NCBI GenBank assembly: GCA_038131365.1
Contig: JAYPPH010000003.1
Location: 1 to 64,000 of the forward strand
DNA length: 64,000 nt
Origin: Marisalimonas marina
Lineage (GTDB): Bacteria > Pseudomonadota > Alphaproteobacteria > Puniceispirillales > Marisalimonadaceae
Direction of reading: 5' to 3'
Shown here one piece after another: positions 43,470-53,356 of the stretch. How positions within the stretch are numbered: the first letter of the stretch is position 1; every line of letters begins with the position of its first letter. The notes beneath the pieces are model-generated. The model was not told the origin of the DNA, made no database searches, and worked only from the letters and a program-made list of their open reading frames with translations. Position numbers and translations under genes: made by a program.

Positions 43470-44492
43470 ATGAGCATTAATCGAACCACTATATATATCA
43501 ATATAACTGCATCAATTATATTTGTTACTTATATTATTTTAAATTCAATCCATTCGATTGATGAAAAAAAGGTAGCAATAGAAAAGAAAAATAAAGTTTT
43601 ACCGAAAGTTGAAATGGTAAACTTAAAAAATGATTTAGTAATTAAAGACATTACTCTTCCAGAGTTGGAAAAAACAAACCTAAATTTAGAAAAGAAGAAA
43701 AATTTTAAATTATCACCTTTAAAAAATAATAATCCTAAAAATCAAGTTCTTCAAAGTGTAAAAATAAAACCTATCGATTACAATGATATAAGAGTCCAAA
43801 ATTTAGTTAAAAAATCAAATAATCATTCAATTTTACAACCTGTTGTTTTGGAAAAGAAAATTGAATCTATATCAATAAAACCTATTAAAAAAACTTCTTT
43901 AAGAATTAGTAAGGACAAATTTAATGTAAATGTATTTAACAAAGAACTCGTAAAATTTAATAAATCTAAGTTAATAGATGATGGTAAAAAAGCTTTAGAA
44001 AATATAAAAGATGATTTTACCATTGAATTTAGATGGCCCCTAGAAACTAAAACTCATGATAAAATTTATAAAATTCTTACTGAATGTCTATTCAGTCAGA
44101 CTGTTTTATTGAATAACAACAATCAAATATTTGGTCTTAATGGTTTAATTAATCGAAATGATTTTTCTGAAAAATATTCTAGTATAATAAGGATGCCTAA
44201 TAATGTTTATTCAAATAAAGAAAATAACATTATTAAACAAATAAGTACAAAATATCTCAATAATGAAAAGGGACGTCATTTAAGAATTTTTGATAAAAAT
44301 ACAGACGCTTATATTATTGGATACTTGTTAAATATATCTAAAAGAAATAATCTGAAAATTAAAAAAATTAAAGGTCAGTACCTAATTGAAAATAATAAAT
44401 TCTATTTAGATAAAATTGTTATTAATAATAAGCCAATATCAAATAGAATATTGTTGAGTCAATTTAATAAAAGATGTTATGATTTAGTCTAA
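43470..44492 (+). CDS. TonB/TolA-like single-span protein
   Basis: A 340-residue protein with one N-terminal membrane segment (TTIYINITASIIFVTYIILN, residues 7-26) preceded by a short basic tail, then about 130 residues rich in Lys and Asn without compact structure, then a folded C-terminal domain (residues 180-340) beginning FTIEFRWPLETKTHDKIYKI and containing Cys at about 208 and 336. The order short cytoplasmic tail, anchor, long linker, terminal domain is that of TonB and TolA, although the terminal domain sequence is not theirs. It follows the channel gene and a similar smaller protein, supporting a transmission role to the outer membrane. Confidence 0.65.
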   Translation: MSINRTTIYINITASIIFVTYIILNSIHSIDEKKVAIEKKNKVLPKVEMVNLKNDLVIKDITLPELEKTNLNLEKKKNFKLSPLKNNNPKNQVLQSVKIKPIDYNDIRVQNLVKKSNNHSILQPVVLEKKIESISIKPIKKTSLRISKDKFNVNVFNKELVKFNKSKLIDDGKKALENIKDDFTIEFRWPLETKTHDKIYKILTECLFSQTVLLNNNNQIFGLNGLINRNDFSEKYSSIIRMPNNVYSNKENNIIKQISTKYLNNEKGRHLRIFDKNTDAYIIGYLLNISKRNNLKIKKIKGQYLIENNKFYLDKIVINNKPISNRILLSQFNKRCYDLV

Positions 44493-44509
44493 AAAAATAG
44501 GCTAGCAAT

Positions 44510-45796
44510 ATGAAAATAAAAAGAAGAAATTTTAATAAACTTTTGACTTCAACAATTCTTGCAAGTTCTTTTTCTTTTCGAAGTTTTGCAGAAAATTACT
44601 CAGGGCCTGTTAATTGGGCAGGGGTAAGTTTTTTACTTCCATTTAATGAAATAGAAAAATTAATGCCTGTAACTAAAGTTGCTTCTGAGTTTAAAAGTGA
44701 TGTTGATAATGCTTCATATTTTAATTCCTATTTAAATAAAAGCTTAAGAGAAAAGCCCATTAAAAATATTGATTTACGATTAGAAGGTTTTGCTGAGAAT
44801 GCTACTTTAGCTTTTACATATGGTTTTTCTGCCGAATTTGATTTTGGAGAGTTTAAAGATAATGAGGTAAATAAAACTGCTTATCTAATGTATTCCTTTG
44901 GACAAAGTTTGTTATACAATGTTTATGACAGGGTTATAATCTCTTCTGTTCCTGTAAGAGCAATTTCCACTAATTTAATTTCTGAAAAAGAAAGAGTGAA
45001 ATATCCAGATATTAAAGCTGAGCTTATGAAAAGAGCTTTTTATAATACATCAAACCCTCAATCTACAATGCTAGAGCAATTTAGAATTATGGTTGGTAAA
45101 CAATCTTTTAAGAAAAAAGAATGGGAAGGAAAAAAACCAAGGGTGGTCTTAGTAAGTCTTGCCGAAGATGGTAATAATCTTTTTAATAATTTTGGTCTTT
45201 CAAAAGACCAGTTCATGAGTTTTTTAGGGCAATCTTCGACTTTTGCATTTGGTTATAAATTAGAGAGTCCAATTTTACCTTTTATGATGAATGCAGCTTT
45301 AACTAACACCACTATAAGTAGGTTTGACTTTGCAACTAAGCTTTATAATAAAATCGATGTAAAATTACCAAACCCAGATTTAGAAATCAAAATTTATCAT
45401 CAAGGATGGGAATTTGCAGAAGAAACCTATCAAGAAAATGCTAAATCTCTATTGAAAGTTAGCCTGGGCATGGCCATAGAAATTGAAATATATGATAATT
45501 TTGATGAAAAGGTTTTATATAAACAATATTTCTTTGCAGAAAAGACTTATATTGAAAATAAAAATAAGATAATGCGTTCAGATGCTGCTAATGTTTGTGA
45601 ACTAACCGAAGCCATTTTAGAAAGAGCATTCTTTAGTATAAAAGATAAAAACTATAGAAATAAAATCATTTCAGGTGACGAGGTACAATCTCAATACACT
45701 TCTGCAATTTTTCAGTTAGATACTGATAACCCTGAAGAAGTGAACAAGCAATCAGAACTCGTTTTAAGTGCACTTCCTCAGGTAGATAGTTTTTAG
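44510..45796 (+). CDS. Exported protein with Tat-type signal, unknown function
   Basis: A 428-residue protein whose N-terminus MKIKRRNFNKLLTSTILAS has a twin-arginine motif followed by a modest hydrophobic stretch and a likely cleavage after FRSFA, so it is probably folded before export. The mature protein is mixed alpha/beta with many strands (DLRLEGFAENATLAFTYGF, then PRVVLVSLAEDG and PNPDLEIKIYHQGWEF). I do not recognise a family. It is the last of the eight plus-strand genes beginning at 40 kb and is convergent with the next gene, one base away. A Tat substrate inside this cluster is unusual and suggests a cofactor or early folding. Confidence 0.7.
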   Translation: MKIKRRNFNKLLTSTILASSFSFRSFAENYSGPVNWAGVSFLLPFNEIEKLMPVTKVASEFKSDVDNASYFNSYLNKSLREKPIKNIDLRLEGFAENATLAFTYGFSAEFDFGEFKDNEVNKTAYLMYSFGQSLLYNVYDRVIISSVPVRAISTNLISEKERVKYPDIKAELMKRAFYNTSNPQSTMLEQFRIMVGKQSFKKKEWEGKKPRVVLVSLAEDGNNLFNNFGLSKDQFMSFLGQSSTFAFGYKLESPILPFMMNAALTNTTISRFDFATKLYNKIDVKLPNPDLEIKIYHQGWEFAEETYQENAKSLLKVSLGMAIEIEIYDNFDEKVLYKQYFFAEKTYIENKNKIMRSDAANVCELTEAILERAFFSIKDKNYRNKIISGDEVQSQYTSAIFQLDTDNPEEVNKQSELVLSALPQVDSF

Positions 45797-45797
45797 A

Positions 45798-47312
45798 TTA
45801 GCTTTTTCTTTTCTTCCTAAATTTACTTCTAAATTTTGTATTTTCAGAGGTAACTGGCTTTGGTAGTGTAATCTTTGTCCTTGATGCATAGGATTTTACC
45901 CCAGAGTAAACTTCGCATGCAACCTTTTCTGTTTTGCCTGCAATACCGATGGTTCGTGTTAATTCATAAAAGCCAGATCCACCAAATCCACCCCCTGACA
46001 TCAAGCTAGAAGCAAGAGAAAACATCAAATTACTATTTCTCAGAAGTAAAACTTCGTTATCATGAGCAAGGTTAGCAATTTGAATTTTTCCTTGTTCATC
46101 AACTTTCTTTGTTTCATTAAGTGCTTTTTGTACTCTTAAGTTCATTTCTTCATTTATTATAACCATTCTTTCAACAAGTTTGTTATCGGCAGCTACCTTA
46201 CTTGCCAGAACAGCATATTGTGCTTTAAGCTCGCTTAATTGTTCGCCGAGCCCTAAATTTTCACCTAAGGCATCTAATATAGCATGTTGTCTGTTTTGTT
46301 GTTCTATAACAAATGGCCACCATCCGCTTTTAGGATCATTTTTTTTCGATTTAGCTAGTTCTGCCATGACTTGCTTATTCATTCTTCTGGCATCAGCTAA
46401 TTGTGATTGGTACTGTTGTTTATATGGATTTCTATTATCAGCAGCAATTTCAAAAAATACAGTCTCAGCCCATTTAAATGCATTTAATCCCTTGAAAGGC
46501 CCGTCAGTATTAAGCTTTCTTTTTTTATCATCTGCTCTCTGATAGCCTGTAAGAGCATTCATATTACCGGATTGAATATTCTGTTTTACATTTAGTCCAT
46601 AAAATTGCCAAGCACCATAAACTGTGAGTGCACCAATATTATCTGGTCCTTTAGTAGCTTGACTAATGTATTGGATACCTAGATTTTTCTTGCCACCGTT
46701 ATCTCTTAAATAATAATGAACAATACCATATGCAAAGAGAGCATCAGCTTTAATTTGTTTTTTATTTTTATTGAAACCAGGTTTCATATCGGCAATAGCT
46801 CTTATAGCTGCAAGATCATCTATACTTTTCTTTTTTAAAAAACTATTAAAAAGTATTTCTATTTCTTTAGTTTCGAAGGCTCCGTTAAATGTGTTCAATG
46901 ATGAAACATAAGGATCATTACTTGAAGATGGGATTGAATTAAGAATTTTTATTATTTCATTTCTTGATTTACCAAAATCTTTTTCAACTAAAGCCACATT
47001 TGCTTTTGGAAGGTTTTTAATAGTTTGTGGTACTCTAGGTTCACACATGCCTTGAGCTAATTTTGTATTTGAACTTGTACCAGACATACTCTGTCCAGTT
47101 GTATTCATCATTGTTGAACCTTTGTTCTGATTAAGACCTTTAAGCATTCCTCCTAAAGGATTAGAACCAGAATTAGTTTGGGGTATATTTAACTTCCCTC
47201 CAACATCTTTTTGAATTTTATCAGTAAGAGCCTTAAGATCAAAAGCATGGGCATTTTGAGATATAGCTAATACTGAAAAGATATAAAAAAAGTACTTAAT
47301 AGATTTTAACAT
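45798..47312 (-). CDS. Secreted protein with Sel1/TPR-like repeats
   Basis: A 504-residue exported protein: signal peptide ending NAHA, a Gly/Ser/Asn-rich low-complexity region (residues 40-85), then helical repeats in which GIVHYYLRDNGGKKNLGIQY and GALTVYGAWQFYG look like Sel1-type hairpins, then a long coiled coil (LGLGEQLSELKAQYAVLASK onwards) and a glycine-rich FSLASSLMSGGGFGGSGF region. The C-terminal 30 residues are very basic. No known family. It is followed upstream (in transcription order) by the LPP20-like gene 22 bases away, forming a minus-strand operon of five genes from 53.3 to 45.8 kb. Confidence 0.7.
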   Translation of the reverse strand: MLKSIKYFFYIFSVLAISQNAHAFDLKALTDKIQKDVGGKLNIPQTNSGSNPLGGMLKGLNQNKGSTMMNTTGQSMSGTSSNTKLAQGMCEPRVPQTIKNLPKANVALVEKDFGKSRNEIIKILNSIPSSSNDPYVSSLNTFNGAFETKEIEILFNSFLKKKSIDDLAAIRAIADMKPGFNKNKKQIKADALFAYGIVHYYLRDNGGKKNLGIQYISQATKGPDNIGALTVYGAWQFYGLNVKQNIQSGNMNALTGYQRADDKKRKLNTDGPFKGLNAFKWAETVFFEIAADNRNPYKQQYQSQLADARRMNKQVMAELAKSKKNDPKSGWWPFVIEQQNRQHAILDALGENLGLGEQLSELKAQYAVLASKVAADNKLVERMVIINEEMNLRVQKALNETKKVDEQGKIQIANLAHDNEVLLLRNSNLMFSLASSLMSGGGFGGSGFYELTRTIGIAGKTEKVACEVYSGVKSYASRTKITLPKPVTSENTKFRSKFRKKRKS

Positions 47313-47334
47313 TTTATTAATCCTTATGTTTTAA

Positions 47335-48927
47335 TTATTTGAATGCACTAGAGCCAGTACCAGCACCTTTGAAGCCGCCTTTTGAGCTACCTCCAGATTT
47401 TGGACTTGAACTTGATGATTTTTTAGGAGCATTTGATTGAGGTTTGGCTTTAGCTTGACCTTCTTTAAATCCTTTTTGAAAAGAAGATTTATCCTTTTTT
47501 GCATCATCAATTGCTTTATCAAAACCAGCTTTTACTCCCTTAGATCTTTGATTTTCTCTGATCATATCTTGGGTAACTCTTGCTTGAGAGGCTTCCATTA
47601 ATTGAGCTTGTCTTACAGCTTTTGATGAAATACCATAAATTGATACAAACATTTCCTGGCCCGAGATAGGGTGTGTATATTTTTTTCCTTTTAGTTGAGA
47701 CATACCTTGAATATCAAGATTTTCAACTTTTTGAGAAATAGTCTCAGCAAAAGAGGTTACTGACTGATTTTCTGTTTCACCCACATTACCAGTAGTAACT
47801 TCTTGTAATTTTTCTCGAGCACTTCTTTTAGAAGAAGCTTCAGAAAACAAAACAAATGCTATCTGCTTTTGAGCACTTAATTGTGCTTGTCCTTTTGCAG
47901 TTCTTGTGGCTTTTGAAGATTTCCCTTTAATGGGACTGGAGCCAATTGATATTAACCAGAAATTTCCTTTATCATCAAAAAACTTCCTTACACCTTGTGC
48001 TGTTGACCAATCTGTAGAATTTATAAAGTCTTTAACAGAAGAGGAGCCTGGGTCATATACTACTTCTTGGCCTGAATAAAGGGCTCTTGCTCTTTCTTCT
48101 TCTTTTGTTGTCCATATACTTATAATAGTAGTGGCATACTGTTCACCATCCCAGGACTCAAAACTAGCAATAGGAACAAGACCAACTACGTTCATTTTTG
48201 AAAAAGTTTCAATTGAACTTACATTTTCTTGTTGTAGAGATCCTCTGAGTGTCTCTAATTCATTTTTTAAATTGTTGAGGTCATTCTCAGTTGCTTCTAA
48301 ATCTGCTTTTGCTTTTGCAAGATCATCAGCCAGTTTTTTTTCAACTTTGCTTGCATCAAATTCTGGATTTATGCGTTTAATCGTAGCGATAATACCTTCC
48401 TTAGCTAATACAGAAAAATCAATTCCATTTAGCTTCGCAGCTTCAGCTTTATTAGCTTTCCTAAGAGCAAGTTTGTAGTTTCTGAAAGCTTTATTAATTT
48501 TATCCTGTGTAGCTTTCATTTTGTTATCAAACTCAGTAGTGAATGGTGACTCTGGTAAAGTTATAACATCCTCAGCTGACATAGTGGTTCTTATGAACTC
48601 TATAAATTGTCTTTTAGCTTCAAGAGAAGCTTCAGAGGCTTTAATTCTTCTCATTGTAAGAAAATCTGGGTTACTTGCTGGGTCTGGCTCAGGCAAAACT
48701 GCTGTTCCCACAGCAACAAATAAGCCATCATTATCACCCTCAGTTAGGCCAACTTCGTTTAAAAACTCTTGGGCCAAGTCATCTGATGTTGCACTTTCGC
48801 TATAAAGGGGTGCTTCAGATTTTTGAGTCTTCTCAATTACTTCATTAGTTGTTTGCGATGCAGCTACGTAAGAGTGACTTGATATAGATATTATTAAAAT
48901 CAAGACTGCTTTGATTAAAAATTTCAT
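47335..48927 (-). CDS. Secreted LPP20-like double-domain protein
   Basis: A 530-residue exported protein (signal ends near SYVAAS). Residues 50-130 contain FVAVGTAVLPEPDPASNPDF followed by an A-rich helix (MRRIKASEASLEAKRQFIEF) with the IRTTMSAEDV block: this Gly-rich strand plus Ala-rich helix resembles the LPP20 fold. A coiled coil (180-235) follows, then a second similar domain (about 250-420; FWLISIGSSPIKGKS, helix with AKGQAQLSAQKQIAF, then KVENLDIQG). The end is a Ser/Gly/Lys-rich tail finishing GAGTGSSAFK. The family resemblance is by pattern only. A close paralogue with extra domains is the next gene but one. Confidence 0.72.
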   Translation of the reverse strand: MKFLIKAVLILIISISSHSYVAASQTTNEVIEKTQKSEAPLYSESATSDDLAQEFLNEVGLTEGDNDGLFVAVGTAVLPEPDPASNPDFLTMRRIKASEASLEAKRQFIEFIRTTMSAEDVITLPESPFTTEFDNKMKATQDKINKAFRNYKLALRKANKAEAAKLNGIDFSVLAKEGIIATIKRINPEFDASKVEKKLADDLAKAKADLEATENDLNNLKNELETLRGSLQQENVSSIETFSKMNVVGLVPIASFESWDGEQYATTIISIWTTKEEERARALYSGQEVVYDPGSSSVKDFINSTDWSTAQGVRKFFDDKGNFWLISIGSSPIKGKSSKATRTAKGQAQLSAQKQIAFVLFSEASSKRSAREKLQEVTTGNVGETENQSVTSFAETISQKVENLDIQGMSQLKGKKYTHPISGQEMFVSIYGISSKAVRQAQLMEASQARVTQDMIRENQRSKGVKAGFDKAIDDAKKDKSSFQKGFKEGQAKAKPQSNAPKKSSSSSPKSGGSSKGGFKGAGTGSSAFK

Positions 48928-48948
48928 AAAATACTCCTAATTAATATA

Positions 48949-49344
48949 TTATTTATTAAAAACTAATTCTTTTTTAGGGAAAGCAAAAACCACTATATAT
49001 TTATCTTTAAGTCTTCTATCTTCAATTTTTCTAGAATTTTTAAATTTTATTTTTGACTTATTTGAAACGTTAATTTCTTTTTTGTTAAAAGATTTAGAGG
49101 TATTAATAAAAAAAGACTTGAACTGTTTTATGGAATCCAACATTCCTTGTCTAGATAATAATTTCCTACTAGATCCTTTTTCCCATTCATAAATAATCTG
49201 TGAAAAATAAAAATTTTTAGTTTCAAAAACTTTTGAATTTTTAACATCATTATTTCTAACTTTTTCAAATTCATTTTTGATGTTTGAAGCTAAGCTAGAA
49301 AAATTAAAAATTAAAAAAATAAAAATTAAAAAGATTTTTTTCAT
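48949..49344 (-). CDS. Small secreted basic protein
   Basis: A 131-residue exported protein: signal peptide MKKIFLIFIFLIFNFSSLAS, then a basic, Lys/Asn/Ser-rich body with two strands at the end (KDKYIVVFAFPKKELVF). No Cys, no known family. It has two bases between its start and the stop of the large LPP20/FlgT/CsgG-like gene and is followed by the LPP20-like gene 21 bases later, so it belongs to their operon. The middle GMLDSIKQFKSFFINTSKSF helix may match part of the Ala-rich helix of the neighbouring LPP20-like proteins, but this is weak. Confidence 0.6.
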   Translation of the reverse strand: MKKIFLIFIFLIFNFSSLASNIKNEFEKVRNNDVKNSKVFETKNFYFSQIIYEWEKGSSRKLLSRQGMLDSIKQFKSFFINTSKSFNKKEINVSNKSKIKFKNSRKIEDRRLKDKYIVVFAFPKKELVFNK

Positions 49345-49346
49345 TT

Positions 49347-52101
49347 TTACCAGTCTTTATCTTTATCAATTTTTTTCATCATTTTTTTGTTTTTTGCCTT
49401 AATTTTCTTAATTTTTTCCTTAGCAATATCAGAAGCAGTAGGAAGTTTTTCAAATATTGGTCTTATAATTATACCTTCTTTTGCATCTAATGAAGTTTCT
49501 TTATCTTCTAAACTAATTAATTTTAAAATCGATTGCTTAGATGAACCTTCTAGAAATTGTGCTTTACCAACAATATTCTCAACTCTTCCAGAAAATTGAT
49601 TTAATGTTTGGTCTATAACCCTAGGTCCTAACTTAATAATGTTATAAGTACTTTTTTTATTAAAAAAGCTATTGCCTTGGTCAACAGTCAATTTGTTGTT
49701 CTTGAAGGCTATAAGTTTAGCAGGAAAAAAAGTATCAGTTATTTTCCTTGCTAGTCTCTCAGCGATCAGTTTAGAAAACTTAGATAAACTTCCTCCAGCT
49801 TGTGATAGTGACATACTATCAGAGAAGATGATTTGTGATGTTGCAATATCGATAATGCTGACTGTTAAATCTATCTCAGATTGTTTAGTTGATATTGTCT
49901 CTCCCATCAATTTTGTTTTTATAGTTTTATTATTAATATTTTGGAGAGAAGTAACTATAATATAATCAGCACCAACTTTATTACCTAATTTTGCTAATTC
50001 TTCAGTTCTTACATTTGAGCCTTTAATAAAATTTATCTCTTTATCAATTTCTTTTGAGTTGTTTCTATCCAATAAGGCAAATCTATTACTTTTAACAAGC
50101 ATTGATCTTAGTTGTGAATTAAATGTTTTTTCAAAGCTTTTTGCCGAAGATCTATCTGTGATTTGATTATTAATTTTAACTGGTGAGACAACAAATCTCA
50201 TTCTTTTAAGCTCTGAGGATAGTTGTAACTTAGATACATTCACATTCAATTTAGCTTCAAACATTTCCCCAGATTGAGTTTTCCCAACAGATATGATCTG
50301 CCAACTCTGAATAACACCTTTTGTGCTTTGTTTTACCTTTTCTTGAAAGGATGAAGAGGAAGCAAAAGTTTCATCTCCATCTTTAACTGTTTCAAAAGAA
50401 GACATGCTAGAAGAAGTCTGAGATGACATTTGAAGGCCATTCACTTGAGAAATTGCTTGTACGAGACCGTCCTTAATTGCATCTTTAGAATTAAAACCTA
50501 CTCCAGTAATTGATACTGAAACTACAGTTAGTTTACTTCTGGAATTTGATTCAGTTGAAGGTGTTTGGTTTGAATTTTTACTTGATACTTTTACAGAATT
50601 TTCAGACTGTGGTTTTGCCTTTTCCTGACCTTCTTTAAACCCCTTTTGAAAAGAGGCTTTATCTTTTTTTGCATCATCAGTAGCTTTATCAAGTCCAGCT
50701 TTTACTCCTTGAGATCTTTGGTTTTCATTAATCATATTGACACTAGCAGAATACTGTGATGCTTCCATAGCTCTGGCATTTAGCGTAGATGAAACAGATA
50801 ATGAATAAACAGCCACATACATTTTTTGGTTAGTAATAGGGTGAGTGACAATGTCGCTAAATCTTTTTGAAGCACCTTGAATTTGAAGGTTTTCAAGCTT
50901 TTGTGAAATTGTTTCTGCGAATGAGCTTGCTACTTGATTTTCAGTAGAACCATCTGCTTTAGATATTTCTTGGAGCTTATCTTTAGCTTCTCTACTTAAA
51001 GTAACATCACCTTTAAGTGCAAGTGCAAGTTCTTTTTGCGCAAATAACTCAGCTCTACCTTTGGCTGTTCTCATTTGTGCAGATGACTTTCCCTTGATAG
51101 GTGTTGCTCCAATGCCAAATAAAAAGAATTCTCCTTTATCATCAATAAATTTTCTACCACCTATTGCTGATGCCCAGTTAGTTGATTTGATATAATCCTT
51201 AACACTCATATTTCCTGGTTCAAGTTTTATTGGTATTCCCTTCAAAAGCGCTAAGGACCTTTGTTCTTGTTCTGGAGACCACATTTTAATAACCGCGATT
51301 TCATATTGCCCATCTACAAATGACTCGAAATGAGCAACTTGATAGGCACCTACAAGGGTCATCGATGATAATGTTTTGACAGAGGATGTGTTTTCTTGTG
51401 AAATCTGACCTTGCAACTCTTTTGCTAGTTGTTTTAAGGAATTTATTTCACTCTCTAAGGCTAAAAGTTCTGCTTCAGCTTTCTTAAGGTCTTCAGCTTT
51501 TTTTTTTGCCCGAAGTATCTATTTTTATATCTAATTTTGAAATAAATTGAGAAAGCGGGCCAGCCATTACAGCACTAATAGATATCCCGTCTATATTATT
51601 AAAATTATTGCTAAGCGTTTTATCATAGCTGATTGCAGCCTTTTTGTATTTTTTGATTTTACTTTGTAATTTCAATTCCAGGTTATATTTTTTCTCATCG
51701 AATTCAGTGGATAAGCCAGAACTGGGAACAGTTATAAGATCTTCAGCTGACATTGTGGTTCTAATATATGATATAATGTCACCTTTGGCAGTTATGTTTG
51801 CTTCGAAGGCTTTCATAGCTCTAATGTTCAAGAAGTTGGGGTTTGTAGCAGGGTCCGCTTCTTCAAATACACTACTTCCTATTGAAATAAAAAAACCCTT
51901 ATCTTCGTTCCAGCCCTCTGATACATCTGCATCTAGAAGAAAATCTTGTGCTAATTCAGAGGCAGTTTTGTTTTCTTGAATAAATGGCTTAGAATTTGCC
52001 ATATTCCTAACTCTTTCAACTTCATTAGCGTTAGCATTAAAAAAGAAGAAAAATGATAAGAGAAAGAAGTAAAGTTTCTGTAAAAAAAATGACTTTAACA
52101 T
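49347..52101 (-). CDS. Large secreted LPP20/FlgT/CsgG-like protein, split by a +1 frameshift
   Basis: Two frames form one protein of about 917 residues. The first (52101-51493) has a signal peptide and an LPP20-like domain closely like that of the 47-49 kb gene (GFFISIGSSVFEEADPATNP, IRTTMSAEDLITVP). It stops at a run of ten A's (plus-strand T's 51498-51507). With nine A's it continues through a coiled coil into the second frame: a second LPP20-like domain, a FlgT-like domain (VVSVSITGVGFNSKDAIKDG, then GVIQSWQIISVGKTQSG) and a CsgG-like domain (FEKTFNSQLRSMLVKSNRFA, GADYIIVTSLQN). FlgT and CsgG relatives sit at the outer membrane in rings. A10 is a possible transcriptional slippage site or an error. 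Confidence 0.72.
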
Positions 52102-52117
52102 CAGCTACCTTATTAAA

Positions 52118-53257
52118 TTAAATACCCTGGGCTTTTAAGCTATTTACAATTTCTTGTGCTGCTTTTTCACCAGCTTTTATAAGGGCATTTTTTTCAGCTT
52201 CATTATCTTCTAATCCTTGTGACCTTACCTGGACCGGACCTATAGACGCTACTACTTCAGGAAATCCATCAATTATTTGAGACACGTCTACTCTTATACT
52301 TGCTGAGACTGTGAAGTTTCCACTAACCTTATCTACAAGAGCAGTATTGACATTAATAGTGCCAATTGCAACGAAACCAATGGATCTGTTACATCTATCA
52401 TTTTCAGCAATAGCATCAAAAATTTCAGCTTCAGTATCATCAGTTAATTTATCTAGTGTTGAGAATTCTTCTTCAATTATATCACTCGGAGGAGCACCGC
52501 ATCTCTTTGCAAATGATGGGTATCTAATACCTCTAAACCCATTGTCACTTAATGTCTTGGCTATGTTATTGTTTAAGTCAGATGAAGGCATAATAACCCA
52601 AGATCTCTCTGAAGATCTTTGTTTGACCTCTCGACTTCCTCCAGTTACGGTTTTTTTAAAAGCACTTGCTTGTTTGTTAACGACAGATGTGGTTCCATCT
52701 GTGGTAGCACTTTTTTCAGCAGCCATGCCTTTCTCAGCTTTTTTTATCTTAGCAATTTTATCATCATATATTTTTGTATCAGTAGATTCTGCTTTTCTAG
52801 CTATAAAAAATGAAACCATTCTTTTACGCTTTTTACCTGAATTAGAACTACTTGCTGTATTATTACCGCTATATAGAAGGGATTCAAAAAGTTTACTATT
52901 GACTGTAGCCCTTACTTTAACGTTTAGTTTAAGATCTTTTTGGTCTTGTTTTGACTTAGTAACGTTAACAAAACTATCAGTTTGTGAATCTATACTTTCT
53001 TTTACCTTTAAGTATTGGTCTAATTTATTTCTTTCAGTTACACACTTACTAATGAATTTTTGTAAAACACTTTGTTTAGCTTTAGTGATTCCCTCTGCAA
53101 TTACCTCAGGTGATGGTTTCGGAGTTCCTGAAAAAAAACCTTTTGGTTTTGGTATATCTACACTCACTGTTGCATCAAATGTAGTATCAGCATTACATAC
53201 AGCAAAAGCCTTAAATGGAAATAATATAATAATTGAAAGAATAATTAGTTTTTTCAT
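52118..53257 (-). CDS. Secreted protein with possible FlgT/LPP20-like strands
   Basis: A 379-residue exported protein (signal MKKLIILSIIILFPFKAFAV with Cys at residue 21). An N-terminal domain with PEVIAEGITKAKQSVLQKFI resembles the Ala-rich helix of FlgT/LPP20 proteins. A Ser/Lys-rich linker (residues 140-220) and a second domain with FVAIGTINVNTALVDKVSGN and strands SIRVDVSQIIDGFPEVVAS follow. The helix ALIKAGEKAAQEIVNSLKAQ closes it. The plausible role is a periplasmic ring or chaperone part. It is the first gene of the five-gene minus-strand operon. A hydrophobic 327-residue frame on the other strand is a shadow. Confidence 0.68.
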   Translation of the reverse strand: MKKLIILSIIILFPFKAFAVCNADTTFDATVSVDIPKPKGFFSGTPKPSPEVIAEGITKAKQSVLQKFISKCVTERNKLDQYLKVKESIDSQTDSFVNVTKSKQDQKDLKLNVKVRATVNSKLFESLLYSGNNTASSSNSGKKRKRMVSFFIARKAESTDTKIYDDKIAKIKKAEKGMAAEKSATTDGTTSVVNKQASAFKKTVTGGSREVKQRSSERSWVIMPSSDLNNNIAKTLSDNGFRGIRYPSFAKRCGAPPSDIIEEEFSTLDKLTDDTEAEIFDAIAENDRCNRSIGFVAIGTINVNTALVDKVSGNFTVSASIRVDVSQIIDGFPEVVASIGPVQVRSQGLEDNEAEKNALIKAGEKAAQEIVNSLKAQGI

Positions 53258-53356
53258 GTTTAGACCCTATATCAAAAAAAGTCTCTTTTTATAGACTTAA
53301 ATTAATAAAATGACAATGTGTTTATTAAATATTGGACATGAAATTAATCTGCTATA

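Noticed and set aside
46180..48805. Plus-strand frames of 94-120 residues opposite the secreted proteins
   Set aside because: Leu/Ser-rich antisense shadows without starts or motifs.
52311..53294. 327-residue plus-strand frame opposite the 52.1-53.3 kb gene
   Set aside because: Hydrophobic, Ser/Leu-rich, no ribosome site. The minus-strand frame has a signal peptide and domain pattern, so this is its antisense shadow.
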